The notes: generated by a model from the letters alone, not told the origin. A DNA stretch of 64,000 nt from Algoriphagus aquaeductus (GCF_003253485.1 NZ_QKTX01000002.1:186001-250000); one strand, 5' to 3'. Numbered from the stretch's first letter, positions 7,618 through 16,625 are shown. Numbers and translations: made by a program.

Positions 7618-8592
7618 TCAAATAACAACAACACCCTTTCCCAGCATCTTCCGATCCAAGATGGCCTGCAAGGCTTCGGGAGCTTCTTCCAATGAATAGG
7701 TCCTCCCGATATGCTGTTTGATTTTTCCTTCCTGAATCCAGGCCACGAGTTGGCGGATATTCTGGAAACTCGCCTTTGCTTCCACTTTGGAAAACTGTCC
7801 CCAAAACACCCCCATTATCGAGCAGCCTTTGAGCAAAGGCAAGTTCATAGGGATTTGCGGGATTTCCCCGTTGGCAAAGCCCACAATCAGGTAGCGACCT
7901 TTCCAAGCCATGCCCCGGAGTGCCGATTCGGTGAATTTTCCCCCAACGGGATCATAGACCACATCCACACCTTTGCCACCGGTGAGTTCCTTGATGCGGG
8001 TTTTGAGATCTTCGGTTTCGTAATTGATGGTGAGATCTGCACCTTTTTCCCTGCAGAGGGCAAGCTTTTCCTCGGAAGAAGCGGCTGCAATGACTTTTGC
8101 ACCCATTACTTTTCCCAACTCCACTGCGGCTAAACCTACTCCGCCTGCCGCACCCAGCACCAGCAAAGTTTCTCCGGCTTGGAGATTTGCTCGGTCTTTT
8201 AGCGAATGGTACGAAGTGCCATAGGTGTAAAGGGTAGTGGCGGCAACCTCGGCAGAAAGCCCAGGAGGCAATGGAAAAACCCGATCAGCATCCACCACGA
8301 CCTTCTCAGCAAATCCTCCCCAACCACAGAGTGCCAAAACCGGCTGACCAAGCTGAAATCCCTGAACTTGCTCACCCATCCCGATGATTTTCCCAGCCAC
8401 TTCACCCCCAGGTGCAAAAGGCAGCTCCGGCTTAAACTGATACTTGTTTTGAATAATCAGCACATCGGGAAAATTAACCCCGCAGGCTTCGACAGCGATC
8501 AGGATTTGATTTGAGGCAGGACTGGGGTCTGGAATTTCCTTTACCGACAAGGTTTCCGGCAGGCCAAATTGGGTACAGAGTAGTGCTTTCAT
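7618..8592 (-). CDS. Zinc-free quinone oxidoreductase (MDR superfamily)
   Basis: 324 aa, full length for the NADPH:quinone oxidoreductase branch of medium-chain dehydrogenases/reductases. The N-terminal GroES-like domain contains VEACGVNFPDVLI and PGGEVAGKIIGMG. The Rossmann part contains VLGAAGGVGLAAVELGK (about 143-159), the NADPH-binding glycine motif. Cysteine zinc ligands of classical alcohol dehydrogenases are absent. It likely reduces quinones or enones with NADPH in the cytoplasm; no neighbour points to a specific substrate. Confidence 0.9.
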   Translation of the reverse strand: MKALLCTQFGLPETLSVKEIPDPSPASNQILIAVEACGVNFPDVLIIQNKYQFKPELPFAPGGEVAGKIIGMGEQVQGFQLGQPVLALCGWGGFAEKVVVDADRVFPLPPGLSAEVAATTLYTYGTSYHSLKDRANLQAGETLLVLGAAGGVGLAAVELGKVMGAKVIAAASSEEKLALCREKGADLTINYETEDLKTRIKELTGGKGVDVVYDPVGGKFTESALRGMAWKGRYLIVGFANGEIPQIPMNLPLLKGCSIMGVFWGQFSKVEAKASFQNIRQLVAWIQEGKIKQHIGRTYSLEEAPEALQAILDRKMLGKGVVVI

Positions 8593-8605
8593 AGTTTGAT
8601 TTTTG

Positions 8606-8621
8606 CCACGAAGGCAAGAAT
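8606..8621. repeat. Left octamer array of the PemK toxin-antitoxin unit
   Basis: CCACGAAG (8606) followed in 8-bp phase by GCAAGAAT (8614). It is the inverted partner of the array at 9281-9305; the two bracket the toxin-antitoxin genes. Confidence 0.55.
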
Positions 8622-8687
8622 GTGCTACTTATAACTTATAGTAAACCAATTTCTTTTTAATTTCGGTTATTATCAAAAATTCAAGAA

Positions 8688-8915
8688 ATGACTCGGGAAA
8701 GCCTAATCCAAAAGACTCTTCAGCATTTGGAACAATTACCAGATCAGAAAGTGAAAGAAGTCTCTGACTTTGCTGAGTTTTTACTATTCAAAATTGACAA
8801 TCAGATCCTAACCGAAGGAATTCAAAAAATGGTTTCTGAGTACAAATCTTTCGATTTTTTGGAAGATGACGAGGAGATTTATTCTGAGGAAGACCTTAAA
8901 GAAAAGTACAAGTGA
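8688..8915 (+). CDS. Antitoxin-like protein (DUF2281-type) of PemK/MazF pair
   Basis: 75 aa acidic protein. The N-terminal half, ESLIQKTLQHLEQLPDQKVKEVSDFAEFLLF (read as LEQLPDQKVKEVSDFAEFLL), matches the helical pattern of small DUF2281-type proteins that accompany toxins. The C-terminal half is strongly acidic (EDDEEIYSEEDLKEKYK), fitting a disordered tail that would cover the toxin. Its stop codon overlaps the GTG start of the downstream PemK-family toxin by 4 bp (GTGA), so the two are translationally coupled. Assignment as antitoxin rests largely on this arrangement. Confidence 0.75.
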   Translation: MTRESLIQKTLQHLEQLPDQKVKEVSDFAEFLLFKIDNQILTEGIQKMVSEYKSFDFLEDDEEIYSEEDLKEKYK

Positions 8916-9235
8916 AGAAAGGCGATTTGATACTAATTCCATTTCCCTTTTCTGATTTGACAGGAACTAAAAATCGACCTGCTCTAGTATTATTTTCCAA
9001 CGAATTAGATGTAACCGTTTCTTTTATCACCTCTCAAATCAAATGGTCCTCAAACCATGACATCGTTTTATTCCCGTCTTTACTAAACGGCATAAAAGTG
9101 AAATCGCTTGTTAGACTTAGTAAAATGGCAACGATAAGTAAAGACCTAATTTTGGGCAAGTTGGGGGAATTATCCCAAAAAGAGTTATATGATGTGGACC
9201 AATGCTTGATTGATCTGTTCAATATTAAGCCTTGA
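8912..9235 (+). CDS. PemK/MazF-family toxin (mRNA interferase)
   Basis: 107 aa starting at GTG (8912). It opens with KKGDLILIPFPFSDLTGTKNRPALVL, read as KKGDLILIPFPFSD and KNRPALVL, the beta-barrel core of the PemK/MazF fold. The sequence SLVRLSKMATI (about 70-80) holds the second conserved strand in which MazF proteins place a Ser/Thr near the RNA site. Members cleave mRNA as ribosome-dependent or free endoribonucleases. The gene overlaps its antitoxin by 4 bp. The pair is bracketed by inverted octamer arrays, which suggests acquisition as a unit. Confidence 0.88.
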   Translation: MKKGDLILIPFPFSDLTGTKNRPALVLFSNELDVTVSFITSQIKWSSNHDIVLFPSLLNGIKVKSLVRLSKMATISKDLILGKLGELSQKELYDVDQCLIDLFNIKP

Positions 9236-9280
9236 ATTAACCTGATATTCAGCTTAAACTTTTTCTCCTTAAGCATTATT

Positions 9281-9305
9281 CTTTGCGACCTCGGCGCCTT
9301 TGCGG
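9281..9305. repeat. Right octamer array of the PemK toxin-antitoxin unit
   Basis: CTTTGCGA (9281), CCTCGGCG (9289) and CTTTGCGG (9298); the first two are in 8-bp phase and the last is shifted by one base. It is the reverse-complement pattern of the left array at 8606. Confidence 0.6.
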
Positions 9306-9381
9306 TAAAATCAAAAATTCCTAGGCAAATCCTCCCGAAAGGAATAATTTTGAGGCCTTTAGAAACCTAAAACACCCAAAT

Positions 9382-10770
9382 ATGTCCGTAGCTGCTTTTA
9401 TCGCCAACAACAAAGACCGTTTCCTCAACGAACTCTTGGAACTCCTTCGCATTCCTTCCGTCAGCGCCGATCCCAAATTCAAAAATGATGTCTTTGCAGC
9501 AGCTCAGTTTGTTAAAAAATCCCTGGAAAAAGCCGGAGCCGATGTCGCTGAAATCTGCGAAACAGCAGGCTATCCTATTGTTTATGGGGAAAAAATCATC
9601 GATCCGGCACTGCCAACCGTCCTTGTCTACGGCCACTACGACGTACAGCCGGCAGATCCGTATGAGCTTTGGGACTCTCCGCCTTTCGAACCTGTCATCA
9701 AAAACACGCCGAATCATCCCGAGGGAGCCATTTTTGCCCGGGGATCTGCCGATGACAAAGGCCAATTCTACATGCACATCAAGGCTTTCGAAGCCATGAT
9801 GGCTTCCGGAGATTTGCCCTGCAATGTCAAGTTCATGATCGAAGGGGAAGAAGAAGTGGGTTCGGACAACTTGGACAAGTTCGTTTTGGAAAACAAGGAG
9901 CGACTAAAAGCCGATGTGATTTTGATTTCCGATACGCACATGATCAGTATGCAGGATCCCTCCATCACAGTTGGACTTCGAGGAATGGCTTACATGGAAG
10001 TCGAAGTGACCGGTTCGAATCGGGACCTCCACTCCGGGACCTACGGAGGTGCTGTCGCCAACCCGATCAATGTGCTTTGCAAAATGATCGCTTCCATGAA
10101 GGATGAAAATGAGCACATCACCATTCCGGGATTTTATGACAAAGTCCAGGAACTGACTGCTCAGCAGCGTCAGCGACTGAATGAGGCACCTTTTGACCTT
10201 AATGAATACAAAGGAAAACTCGATATTGACGATGTCCATGGGGAAAAGGGCTTCACCACCATCGAACGCGTGGGTATCCGTCCGACCTTGGATGTCAATG
10301 GAATTTGGGGTGGATATACCGGAGAAGGAGCGAAGACCGTTTTGCCTTCGAAGGCCTACGCCAAAATCTCCATGCGATTAGTTCCGGATCAGGATTGGCA
10401 TGAGATTGCGCAGCTTTTCGAGTCTCATTTCAAAGCCAATGCGCCAAAATCCGTCAAAGTAAAGGTCAAAGCCCACCATGGCGGAGCTCCTGCAGTAGTC
10501 TCAGATTCATCAATCGGCTATCAAGCAGCAGAAGCAGCGATGGAAGAAACCTTCGGAAAAAGACCGATTCCAACTCGGGAAGGCGGCTCGATTCCGATTG
10601 TGGCTTTGTTCCAAAAAGAATTGGGTAGCGATCCGATTCTGTTCGGCTTTGGCTTGGATACCGATGCGCTTCACTCTCCGAACGAGCATTATGGCGTGAA
10701 AAACTACTTTATCGGCATCGAGACCATTGCGGCATTCTTCAGACACTTCAGAAAGCTCAGCGGAAAGTGA
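9382..10770 (+). CDS. M20 family dipeptidase
   Basis: 462 aa, typical of cytosolic nonspecific dipeptidase (CNDP-like) M20 enzymes that use two metal ions. Visible metal-site motifs are VYGHYDVQPADP (His and Asp ligand region, about 86), ARGSADDKGQF (bridging Asp, about 120) and IEGEEEVGSDN (catalytic Glu pair, about 154). The lid-domain SNRDLHSGTYGG and the late LHSPNEHYGVKN (final His ligand) are also present. It likely hydrolyses dipeptides in the cytoplasm. It sits alone between intergenic repeats and dsbD; the leader ends in AACACCCAAATATG without a clear Shine-Dalgarno. Confidence 0.93.
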   Translation: MSVAAFIANNKDRFLNELLELLRIPSVSADPKFKNDVFAAAQFVKKSLEKAGADVAEICETAGYPIVYGEKIIDPALPTVLVYGHYDVQPADPYELWDSPPFEPVIKNTPNHPEGAIFARGSADDKGQFYMHIKAFEAMMASGDLPCNVKFMIEGEEEVGSDNLDKFVLENKERLKADVILISDTHMISMQDPSITVGLRGMAYMEVEVTGSNRDLHSGTYGGAVANPINVLCKMIASMKDENEHITIPGFYDKVQELTAQQRQRLNEAPFDLNEYKGKLDIDDVHGEKGFTTIERVGIRPTLDVNGIWGGYTGEGAKTVLPSKAYAKISMRLVPDQDWHEIAQLFESHFKANAPKSVKVKVKAHHGGAPAVVSDSSIGYQAAEAAMEETFGKRPIPTREGGSIPIVALFQKELGSDPILFGFGLDTDALHSPNEHYGVKNYFIGIETIAAFFRHFRKLSGK

Positions 10771-10858
10771 TCAAAGTCGCCAAAAGCTATTTCCAAAGGG
10801 TTTAATTTCGAACCCCAAGACCTAAATCCCTGTTTGCCAGAGTAAATCCCAACATTGC

Positions 10859-12952
10859 ATGACCCTCGCTCCCAAAAAAGTCGGCAAGCTCCTGCTTCCG
10901 GTTTTTCTTTTGATCTCCTTTCTTGCCCAAGCTCAATTGGTAAAGCCACCCAAGTGGACCTTTACTCTTGAACCAAAGGATCTGCAAGTAGGAGAAAAAG
11001 CCACGGTGATCCTGGAGGCGGAGATTCCCATGGGTTGGTATGTTTATTCCAACGATTTTGACAAAGATTTGGGCCCGCTTTTGACTGAGTTTGTACCGGC
11101 CGCATCTGGAGATTTTGCCGTAGCATCCAAACTCAAAGCCATCAATCCGAAAAAGAAGTTTGACGAAGTCTGGGAAGGGGATGTGACCTACTTTATGGGA
11201 AAAGGGCGATTTGAGCAGCCCATCACGATCAATGCCACATCTGGAACTGTAAAAGGTTCACTGGAATACCAAATGTGCTCTGACCTTACCGGGCAATGCA
11301 TCAATTACGAGCAGGACATAGAGATTAAGTTCACGGCAAAGGAAGGATCACTTAAGCCACAATCGGCAACAGAAGAAGTGATTTCTGAAGAAGCTGAAGT
11401 AATAACAGAAGCCATTTCCCAAGATTCGATTGCACCAGAATCCCCGTTTGCTTTGGCAGAAACCGAATCAGAAGTCATTCCCGAGCCTCAAGACTTTACA
11501 GCCGAGGGGGAAACCGAATCGCTTTTGGGTTTTATGGTTTTGGCTTTTCTGGCAGGATTGGCTGCATTGATTACACCTTGCGTGTTTCCGATGATTCCGA
11601 TGACGGTTAGCTTTTTTACCGGACGATCCAAAAAGCGCTCAGAAGGAATCCGTCAAGCCTTTATTTATGGGATTTCCATCATCGCGATTTACACCATTGC
11701 CGGAACAGCTGTGGCAGCGATTCAAGGGCCTGAATTTGCCAATTGGCTGGCTACCCACTGGATTCCAAACGTGTTTTTCTTTCTGATTTTCATTGTTTTT
11801 GCCTTGGCGTTTTTGGGCATGTTTGAACTGACCTTGCCTTCGAGCTTTGTCAATAAGATCGATGCGAAAGCCGAAAAAGGAGGACTAGGTGGCGTATTCT
11901 TTATGGCCTTTACCTTGGTTTTGGTTTCCTTTTCCTGCACCGGGCCTATTGTGGGTTCTATCCTGATTTCCTCTGCGGGCGGCGAACTGGTCAAACCGGT
12001 TTTGGGTATGTTTTCTTTTGGTTTGGCTTTTGCAATTCCGTTTACCTTGTTTGCGATTTTCCCGGAGTGGATGCAGCGTCTCCCAAAATCTGGCGGTTGG
12101 CTGAATACCGTCAAAGTGGTCTTGGGCTTTTTGGAATTGGCCTTGGCCTTCAAATTCCTCTCCATTGCTGACTTGGTTTACCACTGGGGAATTTTGGATC
12201 GGGATATCTTCCTGGCGATCTGGATTGTGATCTTCTCGGCTTTGGGACTTTACCTGTTGGGAAAAATCCGCTTACCCCACGATTCCAAGCTCGACCACAT
12301 CGGCGTACCTAGATTGCTGTTGGCATTGCTGACTTTTGCTTTTGTGGTTCACATGATTCCTGGACTTTGGGGCGCTCCGCTCAAAATTCTCAGCGGTTAT
12401 CTGCCTCCGATCACTACGCAACAATTTAAAATTGAAGGTGGCATCGCTTCAGGGGAAATGCCGTCTACTTCCACCGAAGTGATCAAATACGCTGATCGCC
12501 TGAAAATTCCCCACGGAATTCCGGGCTATTTCGACTACGAACAAGCTTTGGCCGCAGCCAAGCTGGAAGGGAAGCCTCTTTTGATCGACTTTACCGGACA
12601 TGGCTGTGTGAATTGCCGAAAGATGGAAGAAAATGTCTGGGTCGATCCGCAGGTGTTGAAGCGGCTGAAAGAGGACTTTGTCATGGTCGCTCTGTACATC
12701 GACGAACGGCTGGAACTTCCGGAAAGCGAGTGGTACACCTCAAGCTATGACGGCAAAGTGAAAAAAACACTCGGCAAGCAAAACGCCGATTTCCAGATCA
12801 CCCGATTCAACAACAACGCCCAGCCGTATTATGTCATTTTAGACCACAATGAGCAACTTGTAGCTAAGCCAAGGGGATACAATACGGATATAGCGGCGTT
12901 TGTGGAGTTTTTGGATGAGGCGAAGAAAATATTCAATGAGCAAAGACAATGA
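10859..12952 (+). CDS. dsbD: Thiol:disulfide interchange protein DsbD
   Basis: 697 aa. A signal peptide (KLLLPVFLLISFLAQAQ) leads into a periplasmic alpha-like domain with the Cys pair in CSDLTGQC (about 141-148). From about residue 220 an eight-helix membrane domain follows, with LITPCVFPM and SFSCTGPIVGS holding the two reactive cysteines. The C-terminal thioredoxin-like domain has GHGCVNCRKMEENVW (CVNC near 582-585). DsbD passes electrons from cytoplasmic thioredoxin to periplasmic partners. The linker before the membrane domain is rich in Glu, Ser and Thr. The CVNC motif differs from the CVAC seen in E. coli but keeps the redox pair. Confidence 0.93.
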   Translation: MTLAPKKVGKLLLPVFLLISFLAQAQLVKPPKWTFTLEPKDLQVGEKATVILEAEIPMGWYVYSNDFDKDLGPLLTEFVPAASGDFAVASKLKAINPKKKFDEVWEGDVTYFMGKGRFEQPITINATSGTVKGSLEYQMCSDLTGQCINYEQDIEIKFTAKEGSLKPQSATEEVISEEAEVITEAISQDSIAPESPFALAETESEVIPEPQDFTAEGETESLLGFMVLAFLAGLAALITPCVFPMIPMTVSFFTGRSKKRSEGIRQAFIYGISIIAIYTIAGTAVAAIQGPEFANWLATHWIPNVFFFLIFIVFALAFLGMFELTLPSSFVNKIDAKAEKGGLGGVFFMAFTLVLVSFSCTGPIVGSILISSAGGELVKPVLGMFSFGLAFAIPFTLFAIFPEWMQRLPKSGGWLNTVKVVLGFLELALAFKFLSIADLVYHWGILDRDIFLAIWIVIFSALGLYLLGKIRLPHDSKLDHIGVPRLLLALLTFAFVVHMIPGLWGAPLKILSGYLPPITTQQFKIEGGIASGEMPSTSTEVIKYADRLKIPHGIPGYFDYEQALAAAKLEGKPLLIDFTGHGCVNCRKMEENVWVDPQVLKRLKEDFVMVALYIDERLELPESEWYTSSYDGKVKKTLGKQNADFQITRFNNNAQPYYVILDHNEQLVAKPRGYNTDIAAFVEFLDEAKKIFNEQRQ

Positions 12953-12959
12953 ATCAAAC

Positions 12960-13029
12960 TCAATGGTCAATTTTCAATTTTTTTTCCTTGAAAATTGAGT
13001 TTTGGTTATTGAAAATTGATCATTGAAAA
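12960..13029. repeat. Ten-unit heptamer array between dsbD and the RES toxin gene
   Basis: Ten heptamers in perfect phase: TCAATGG (12960), TCAATTT (12967 and 12974), a spacer TTTTTCC (12981), TTGAAAA (12988), TTGAGTT (12995), TTGGTTA (13002), TTGAAAA (13009), TTGATCA (13016) and TTGAAAA (13023). Left words start TCAA, right words start TTG, so the halves are inverted. TCAATTTTCAA/TTGAAAATTGA can also form an 11-bp hairpin and may end transcription from both sides. The stop codon of the RES gene (13020-13022) lies inside the word TTGATCA. Confidence 0.75.
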
Positions 13030-13478
13030 AGTCTAGAATCAAAAGGAAAATCTTCCTGACCGACAATTTGGATCGCTGAGAAATCCGGGTGTTGTGGATT
13101 GATCAAAAAGTTAAAATCACCCGGAACCACGGCTGAAGGTATTTTCAGAACACAGTTTTTCCGCTCGGCTACAAATGCATCGCCAATTTGCTGTGTATCC
13201 AAAACTTGCGGAAAACTACTCCAATTGACAGGTAAATCTTCCTTGGAAAGGCTAGCGATCGAAACGTAACTCGGGATATCAATCTCCACCATCACATAGT
13301 CTTTTGGCAAAATGGATAAGGAAAGGTGAACCGCCACCTCGGCCATGGCCAAAGCCCGACTGTCTGCACAATAAATCAACTCTGTTCCTTTGGAATTCCA
13401 TCGGTTACCACAGAGAGCAGCACCCTTTCCGGACAGTTCTATTCCATACTTTTTCCGAATCAGTCGAAAAACCCGCAT
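13020..13478 (-). CDS. RES-domain toxin
   Basis: 152 aa. RES-domain toxins degrade NAD+ with an ADP-ribosyltransferase-like fold. The conserved pattern is visible: an early Arg in MRVFRLIRKKYG, GKGAALCGNRWNSKGTELIY (read as GAALCGNRWNSKGTELIY, about 18-36), SRALAMAEVAVHLS (about 40-53, with the conserved Glu), and a late Ser-containing segment. It follows the Xre/DUF2384 antitoxin gene with a one-base TGATG overlap, so the two are translated together. The antitoxin is expected to block the active site and repress the operon. Its stop codon falls in a heptamer array, which may mark the edge of an inserted unit. Confidence 0.9.
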   Translation of the reverse strand: MRVFRLIRKKYGIELSGKGAALCGNRWNSKGTELIYCADSRALAMAEVAVHLSLSILPKDYVMVEIDIPSYVSIASLSKEDLPVNWSSFPQVLDTQQIGDAFVAERKNCVLKIPSAVVPGDFNFLINPQHPDFSAIQIVGQEDFPFDSRLFQ

Positions 13479-13978
13479 CAGACAAAAACACCCTGATCGA
13501 TCCGCTGTAGCTCGCTGAGCACCAATTCTTTGCCGTAAGAGTCCCTCAGTAACTCGATCGGACGTCGATTCCCGAGGGCATGACTGCTGGCATTAAGCCA
13601 AGCTGCAAAATCCTCCGCAGTATCAAAAACCTCCAAGCCAACAACCGTCACCTCCATCAGCTCGATGATCTTCTCGGAATGAATCGAGCGAAAGACGTAA
13701 TCCGATTCTTTCTTGTAGCGCTGCAGAGACTTCAGAGAAATATCCAAAAAATCCGACCACTCCTGATCAGAAAATGGGGTCAATTCCTTGATCGACATAA
13801 ATAGCGGATTAGGAATCCCCTGACGGATCACATCTACGACCATCATCCTGTCTGTGAAAAATCGTCTCAAAGGAACCCCATGTAGCGTTGGATATTTTGA
13901 ATAGCGAGGAAGACTCGTGACATAAGTAGCCATCTCCTCGGCTACGGAATTTAGTTGGATATAGTCTGAATCACTCAT
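13478..13978 (-). CDS. Xre/ParS-type antitoxin with DUF2384 toxin-binding domain
   Basis: 166 aa. The C-terminal segment, EDFAAWLNASSHALGNRRPIELL followed by DSYGKELVLSELQRIDQGVFV (read as SSHALGNRRPIELL and GKELVLSELQRIDQGVF), is the DUF2384/MbcA-ParS toxin-binding domain. The middle part (about 65-110), with LTPFSDQEWSDFLDISLKSLQRY, has the look of a helix-turn-helix used for autoregulation. It is the first gene of the two-gene operon; the toxin start overlaps its stop. The gap upstream is AT-rich and likely contains the operator, but I see no clear palindrome. Confidence 0.9.
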   Translation of the reverse strand: MSDSDYIQLNSVAEEMATYVTSLPRYSKYPTLHGVPLRRFFTDRMMVVDVIRQGIPNPLFMSIKELTPFSDQEWSDFLDISLKSLQRYKKESDYVFRSIHSEKIIELMEVTVVGLEVFDTAEDFAAWLNASSHALGNRRPIELLRDSYGKELVLSELQRIDQGVFV

Positions 13979-14060
13979 AGCTTAGAAATTTGTCTTTTAA
14001 TTTACGACATTTTTCCAAAAATGATTTCCTTCTATTCATTTTTTATCCAATCTTAAATAA

Positions 14061-14711
14061 TTACCCTTCAATGATTCGATTTTTCACTGCCTTTTGGACA
14101 GCTTCCATCTTATTATGCACTTGGAGTTTGGCGTAGATATTTTCGATATGCTTGCGTACAGTTTTCGGGGAAATGAACAGATTTTCTCCAATCTGATGAT
14201 AGTTGAGCCCCTTGGCGGTTTGTTCGAGTATCTCTATTTCCCGAGTGGTAAGATTGATTTCTTCCTTGGTGTCTTCAAAATTAGGCGGGTTGCGAAGGAG
14301 CTTAAGGGCCTTCATCGCGATGGAAGGAGTCATCGCAGCGCCGCCTTCTAGAGTATCCAAAATGCCTTGATGAAGGGCAGGAGGATCGACCTCTTTCAAA
14401 AAATACCCATGCGCGCCAGCTTGGATCGCCTTGAAAATATGTTCGTCATTATCAAAGACAGTCAGCATGATCATCTTGATCTGGGGGTATTTTTGAGCCA
14501 CTTTTTCCACAGCATCGATGCCATTCATTTTGGGCATCTCGATATCCATCAGGATGAGGTGGACATTGGGGTCTTGTTCGAGTTTTTCCAATAGCTCCAC
14601 TCCATTCATTGCCCAAAACTTCAGCTCCAGATCAGGATAAATTGCAAGCTTATCCCGTACAGCTTTGAGCAAAAAACTGTTATCCTCAGCGATCGCGATT
14701 TTTATTTTCAT
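14061..14711 (-). CDS. NarL/LuxR-type response regulator
   Basis: 216 aa. An N-terminal receiver domain has the acidic pair in AEDNSF and the phospho-acceptor Asp in LILMDIEMPKMNG (about 56). The conserved Lys lies in GYFLKEVDP (about 104). The C-terminal LuxR-type helix-turn-helix is LTTREIEILEQTAKGLNYHQIG with ISPKTVRKHIENIYAKL (read separately). It lies 12 bp downstream of the partner kinase gene and is surely co-transcribed. Targets are unknown. Confidence 0.92.
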   Translation of the reverse strand: MKIKIAIAEDNSFLLKAVRDKLAIYPDLELKFWAMNGVELLEKLEQDPNVHLILMDIEMPKMNGIDAVEKVAQKYPQIKMIMLTVFDNDEHIFKAIQAGAHGYFLKEVDPPALHQGILDTLEGGAAMTPSIAMKALKLLRNPPNFEDTKEEINLTTREIEILEQTAKGLNYHQIGENLFISPKTVRKHIENIYAKLQVHNKMEAVQKAVKNRIIEG

Positions 14712-14723
14712 ACAAAGATCATT

Positions 14724-16598
14724 TTAGCATACACTGATAAAAGTACCTGAACCTTCCTGTGAATCGATTTTCAATTCTTTTCCAATACGTTCTGCACGGG
14801 TGCGCATGGTGTTCATGCCATTTCCATCCGGATTTTTTTCATCAAAGCCCTTACCATTATCCATTACAGACAGGCAGATATCGGCTTCATTTTCTTGGGT
14901 GATGAAAATCTCAATTTTTCCTGCCTCAGCATGCTTAATGGCATTGTTAAGCGCCTCCTGAGCTATTCGATAGAGATTAACCCCTTCGAGCGAATTGAGA
15001 TGGAGCTGTGGTGTGACACCTTCATCGATCTTTAGTTCAAACTGAATCTGAGGACAGGACTCTTGAGCCTTCTGAATCAATCCGGCCAACCTAAGTTGAA
15101 GGTCTTCTACTGAAATGGCGTCCTTGTTCATCGCCCAGATGGTATCTCTGAGTTCATTGACCGTATCGACCGTAAAGCTGGAGATCCGGTCAATTTTCTC
15201 ACCCAATTGATCTTTGGTTAAGTTTCCAAACTTCAATTGATTCAGCGAGGAAACTATAAAAGTAAGCTGAGCACCGATATTATCATGGAGATCAGAGGAG
15301 ATACGATTACGTTGTTCAGCGAGCTTCTTCTGAGTTTCCTGTTCGGCATAGATAGCTTGCAGTTTTGCTTCTTGCTCGAGTTGAAGGTTTTTATTTTTCT
15401 GTCTGTAATAAATGAAAAATGAGGAACCTAAAATGATCAAAAGTGCCAAAAGGAGCAACAAAAGCTGATTATTTCGATTTTTTACAATTAATTCGTTTTC
15501 CGCCAAAGCAGCTCTGGACTGAGCAAGTTCTAGCTCCTTAGTTTCGACTTCATAGCGGGTTTCCAGTTCACCCATGAGCTTAACCCGTTCCTCCTTAAAA
15601 ATCGAATCCTTCAATGCAGCATATTCTTCCAAGAAGGAAATTGCTTTTGCCGACTCTCCTAGTTTTTTGAAATATTGAAACTCCTCATAGAGGTAGTCCC
15701 TCTTTTTTTCCACAGATTCGCTTTTCTTCACATAAATGGCCGCACTATCCAACCATTGTCTCGACTCTTTGAAATTTCCCAAATTGTAGGCTATGGTGGC
15801 TAAATTGGTGAAATTAGTTGCTAAGCCATAGGCAGGTGAGCCCCCCTTTCTATTCAATCCCAGAGCAATCTCAATCCACTTTCTGGATTCTTCAAATTTC
15901 TTCTGCTTCAAAAGAGTATTGCCAATATTGTTGAAAGTGAAAATCACCCGAAGGCTGTCCAGAATTTCCAAGTCTTCTAAAATCTGGTAATGATAAAATA
16001 AAGCACTGTCCGGCTTATTCCAGTCATCAAAATTGATAGCAATGCTGTTAAGTGCAAAGGCCTTATAGGTAGGATTTGCCTTGGTATAAGAATTCAAAAT
16101 TTGTAAGGCCCTTTTGCCATAGTCAATTCCCTGTACATAATCTTCCATATCATGATAGATTACCGCAATGTCCAGATGATGGTAACCCAAATAATTGGAG
16201 TCTAATGAACTTCGGGCATGTTGAATGCCCTTTTGTGAAAAATCCAAGGCTTGTTCAAACTGTCCCGTATTCTTAGAAATTCGGGTCAGACGGATATAAG
16301 AAAGGGAAATGAGTTCAGGATTTTGTTTGGAATCAATAAACTGGAGCGCATGGTTAAATGCCCTGATAGCTTCTTGATTTTGGAGACGAAGGTTTTTTGA
16401 TTCTGCTAAAAAATAAAAGTAAATACCACTGTCTGCCTGAGATTTCAATCGGGATTTTGCTGTCTCTAAAAAGTAATCTGAAGAATCAACTTGAGTGTAC
16501 ATTTTCCCCAAATACGTTTTCAAATCAGACTCTTGAGAAAAAGTCGTCATGAAAGAAAAGAATAAAATAATCAGCACCAGACTAAATCGGAAAAGCAT
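14724..16598 (-). CDS. TPR-containing sensor histidine kinase (HisKA_3 type)
   Basis: About 624 aa from the ATG at 16598 (MLFRFSLVLIILFFSF), which gives a normal signal peptide; the longer frame to 16664 adds an unlikely extension over a terminator hairpin. Periplasmic tetratricopeptide repeats (about 30-330) are followed by a coiled coil and one membrane helix (NQLLLLLLALLIILGSSFFIY). The dimerisation domain is HisKA_3 with phospho-His in SSDLHDNIGAQL. The ATPase domain shows EALNNAIKHAEAG, DNGKGFD and GNGMNTMRTRAERIG. This is the common Bacteroidota DesK/NarX-like kinase, paired with the downstream NarL-type regulator. The signal sensed is unknown. Confidence 0.9.
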   Translation of the reverse strand: MLFRFSLVLIILFFSFMTTFSQESDLKTYLGKMYTQVDSSDYFLETAKSRLKSQADSGIYFYFLAESKNLRLQNQEAIRAFNHALQFIDSKQNPELISLSYIRLTRISKNTGQFEQALDFSQKGIQHARSSLDSNYLGYHHLDIAVIYHDMEDYVQGIDYGKRALQILNSYTKANPTYKAFALNSIAINFDDWNKPDSALFYHYQILEDLEILDSLRVIFTFNNIGNTLLKQKKFEESRKWIEIALGLNRKGGSPAYGLATNFTNLATIAYNLGNFKESRQWLDSAAIYVKKSESVEKKRDYLYEEFQYFKKLGESAKAISFLEEYAALKDSIFKEERVKLMGELETRYEVETKELELAQSRAALAENELIVKNRNNQLLLLLLALLIILGSSFFIYYRQKNKNLQLEQEAKLQAIYAEQETQKKLAEQRNRISSDLHDNIGAQLTFIVSSLNQLKFGNLTKDQLGEKIDRISSFTVDTVNELRDTIWAMNKDAISVEDLQLRLAGLIQKAQESCPQIQFELKIDEGVTPQLHLNSLEGVNLYRIAQEALNNAIKHAEAGKIEIFITQENEADICLSVMDNGKGFDEKNPDGNGMNTMRTRAERIGKELKIDSQEGSGTFISVC

Positions 16599-16625
16599 CG
16601 AAACGGGCGAAGGGTAATTTGAATA

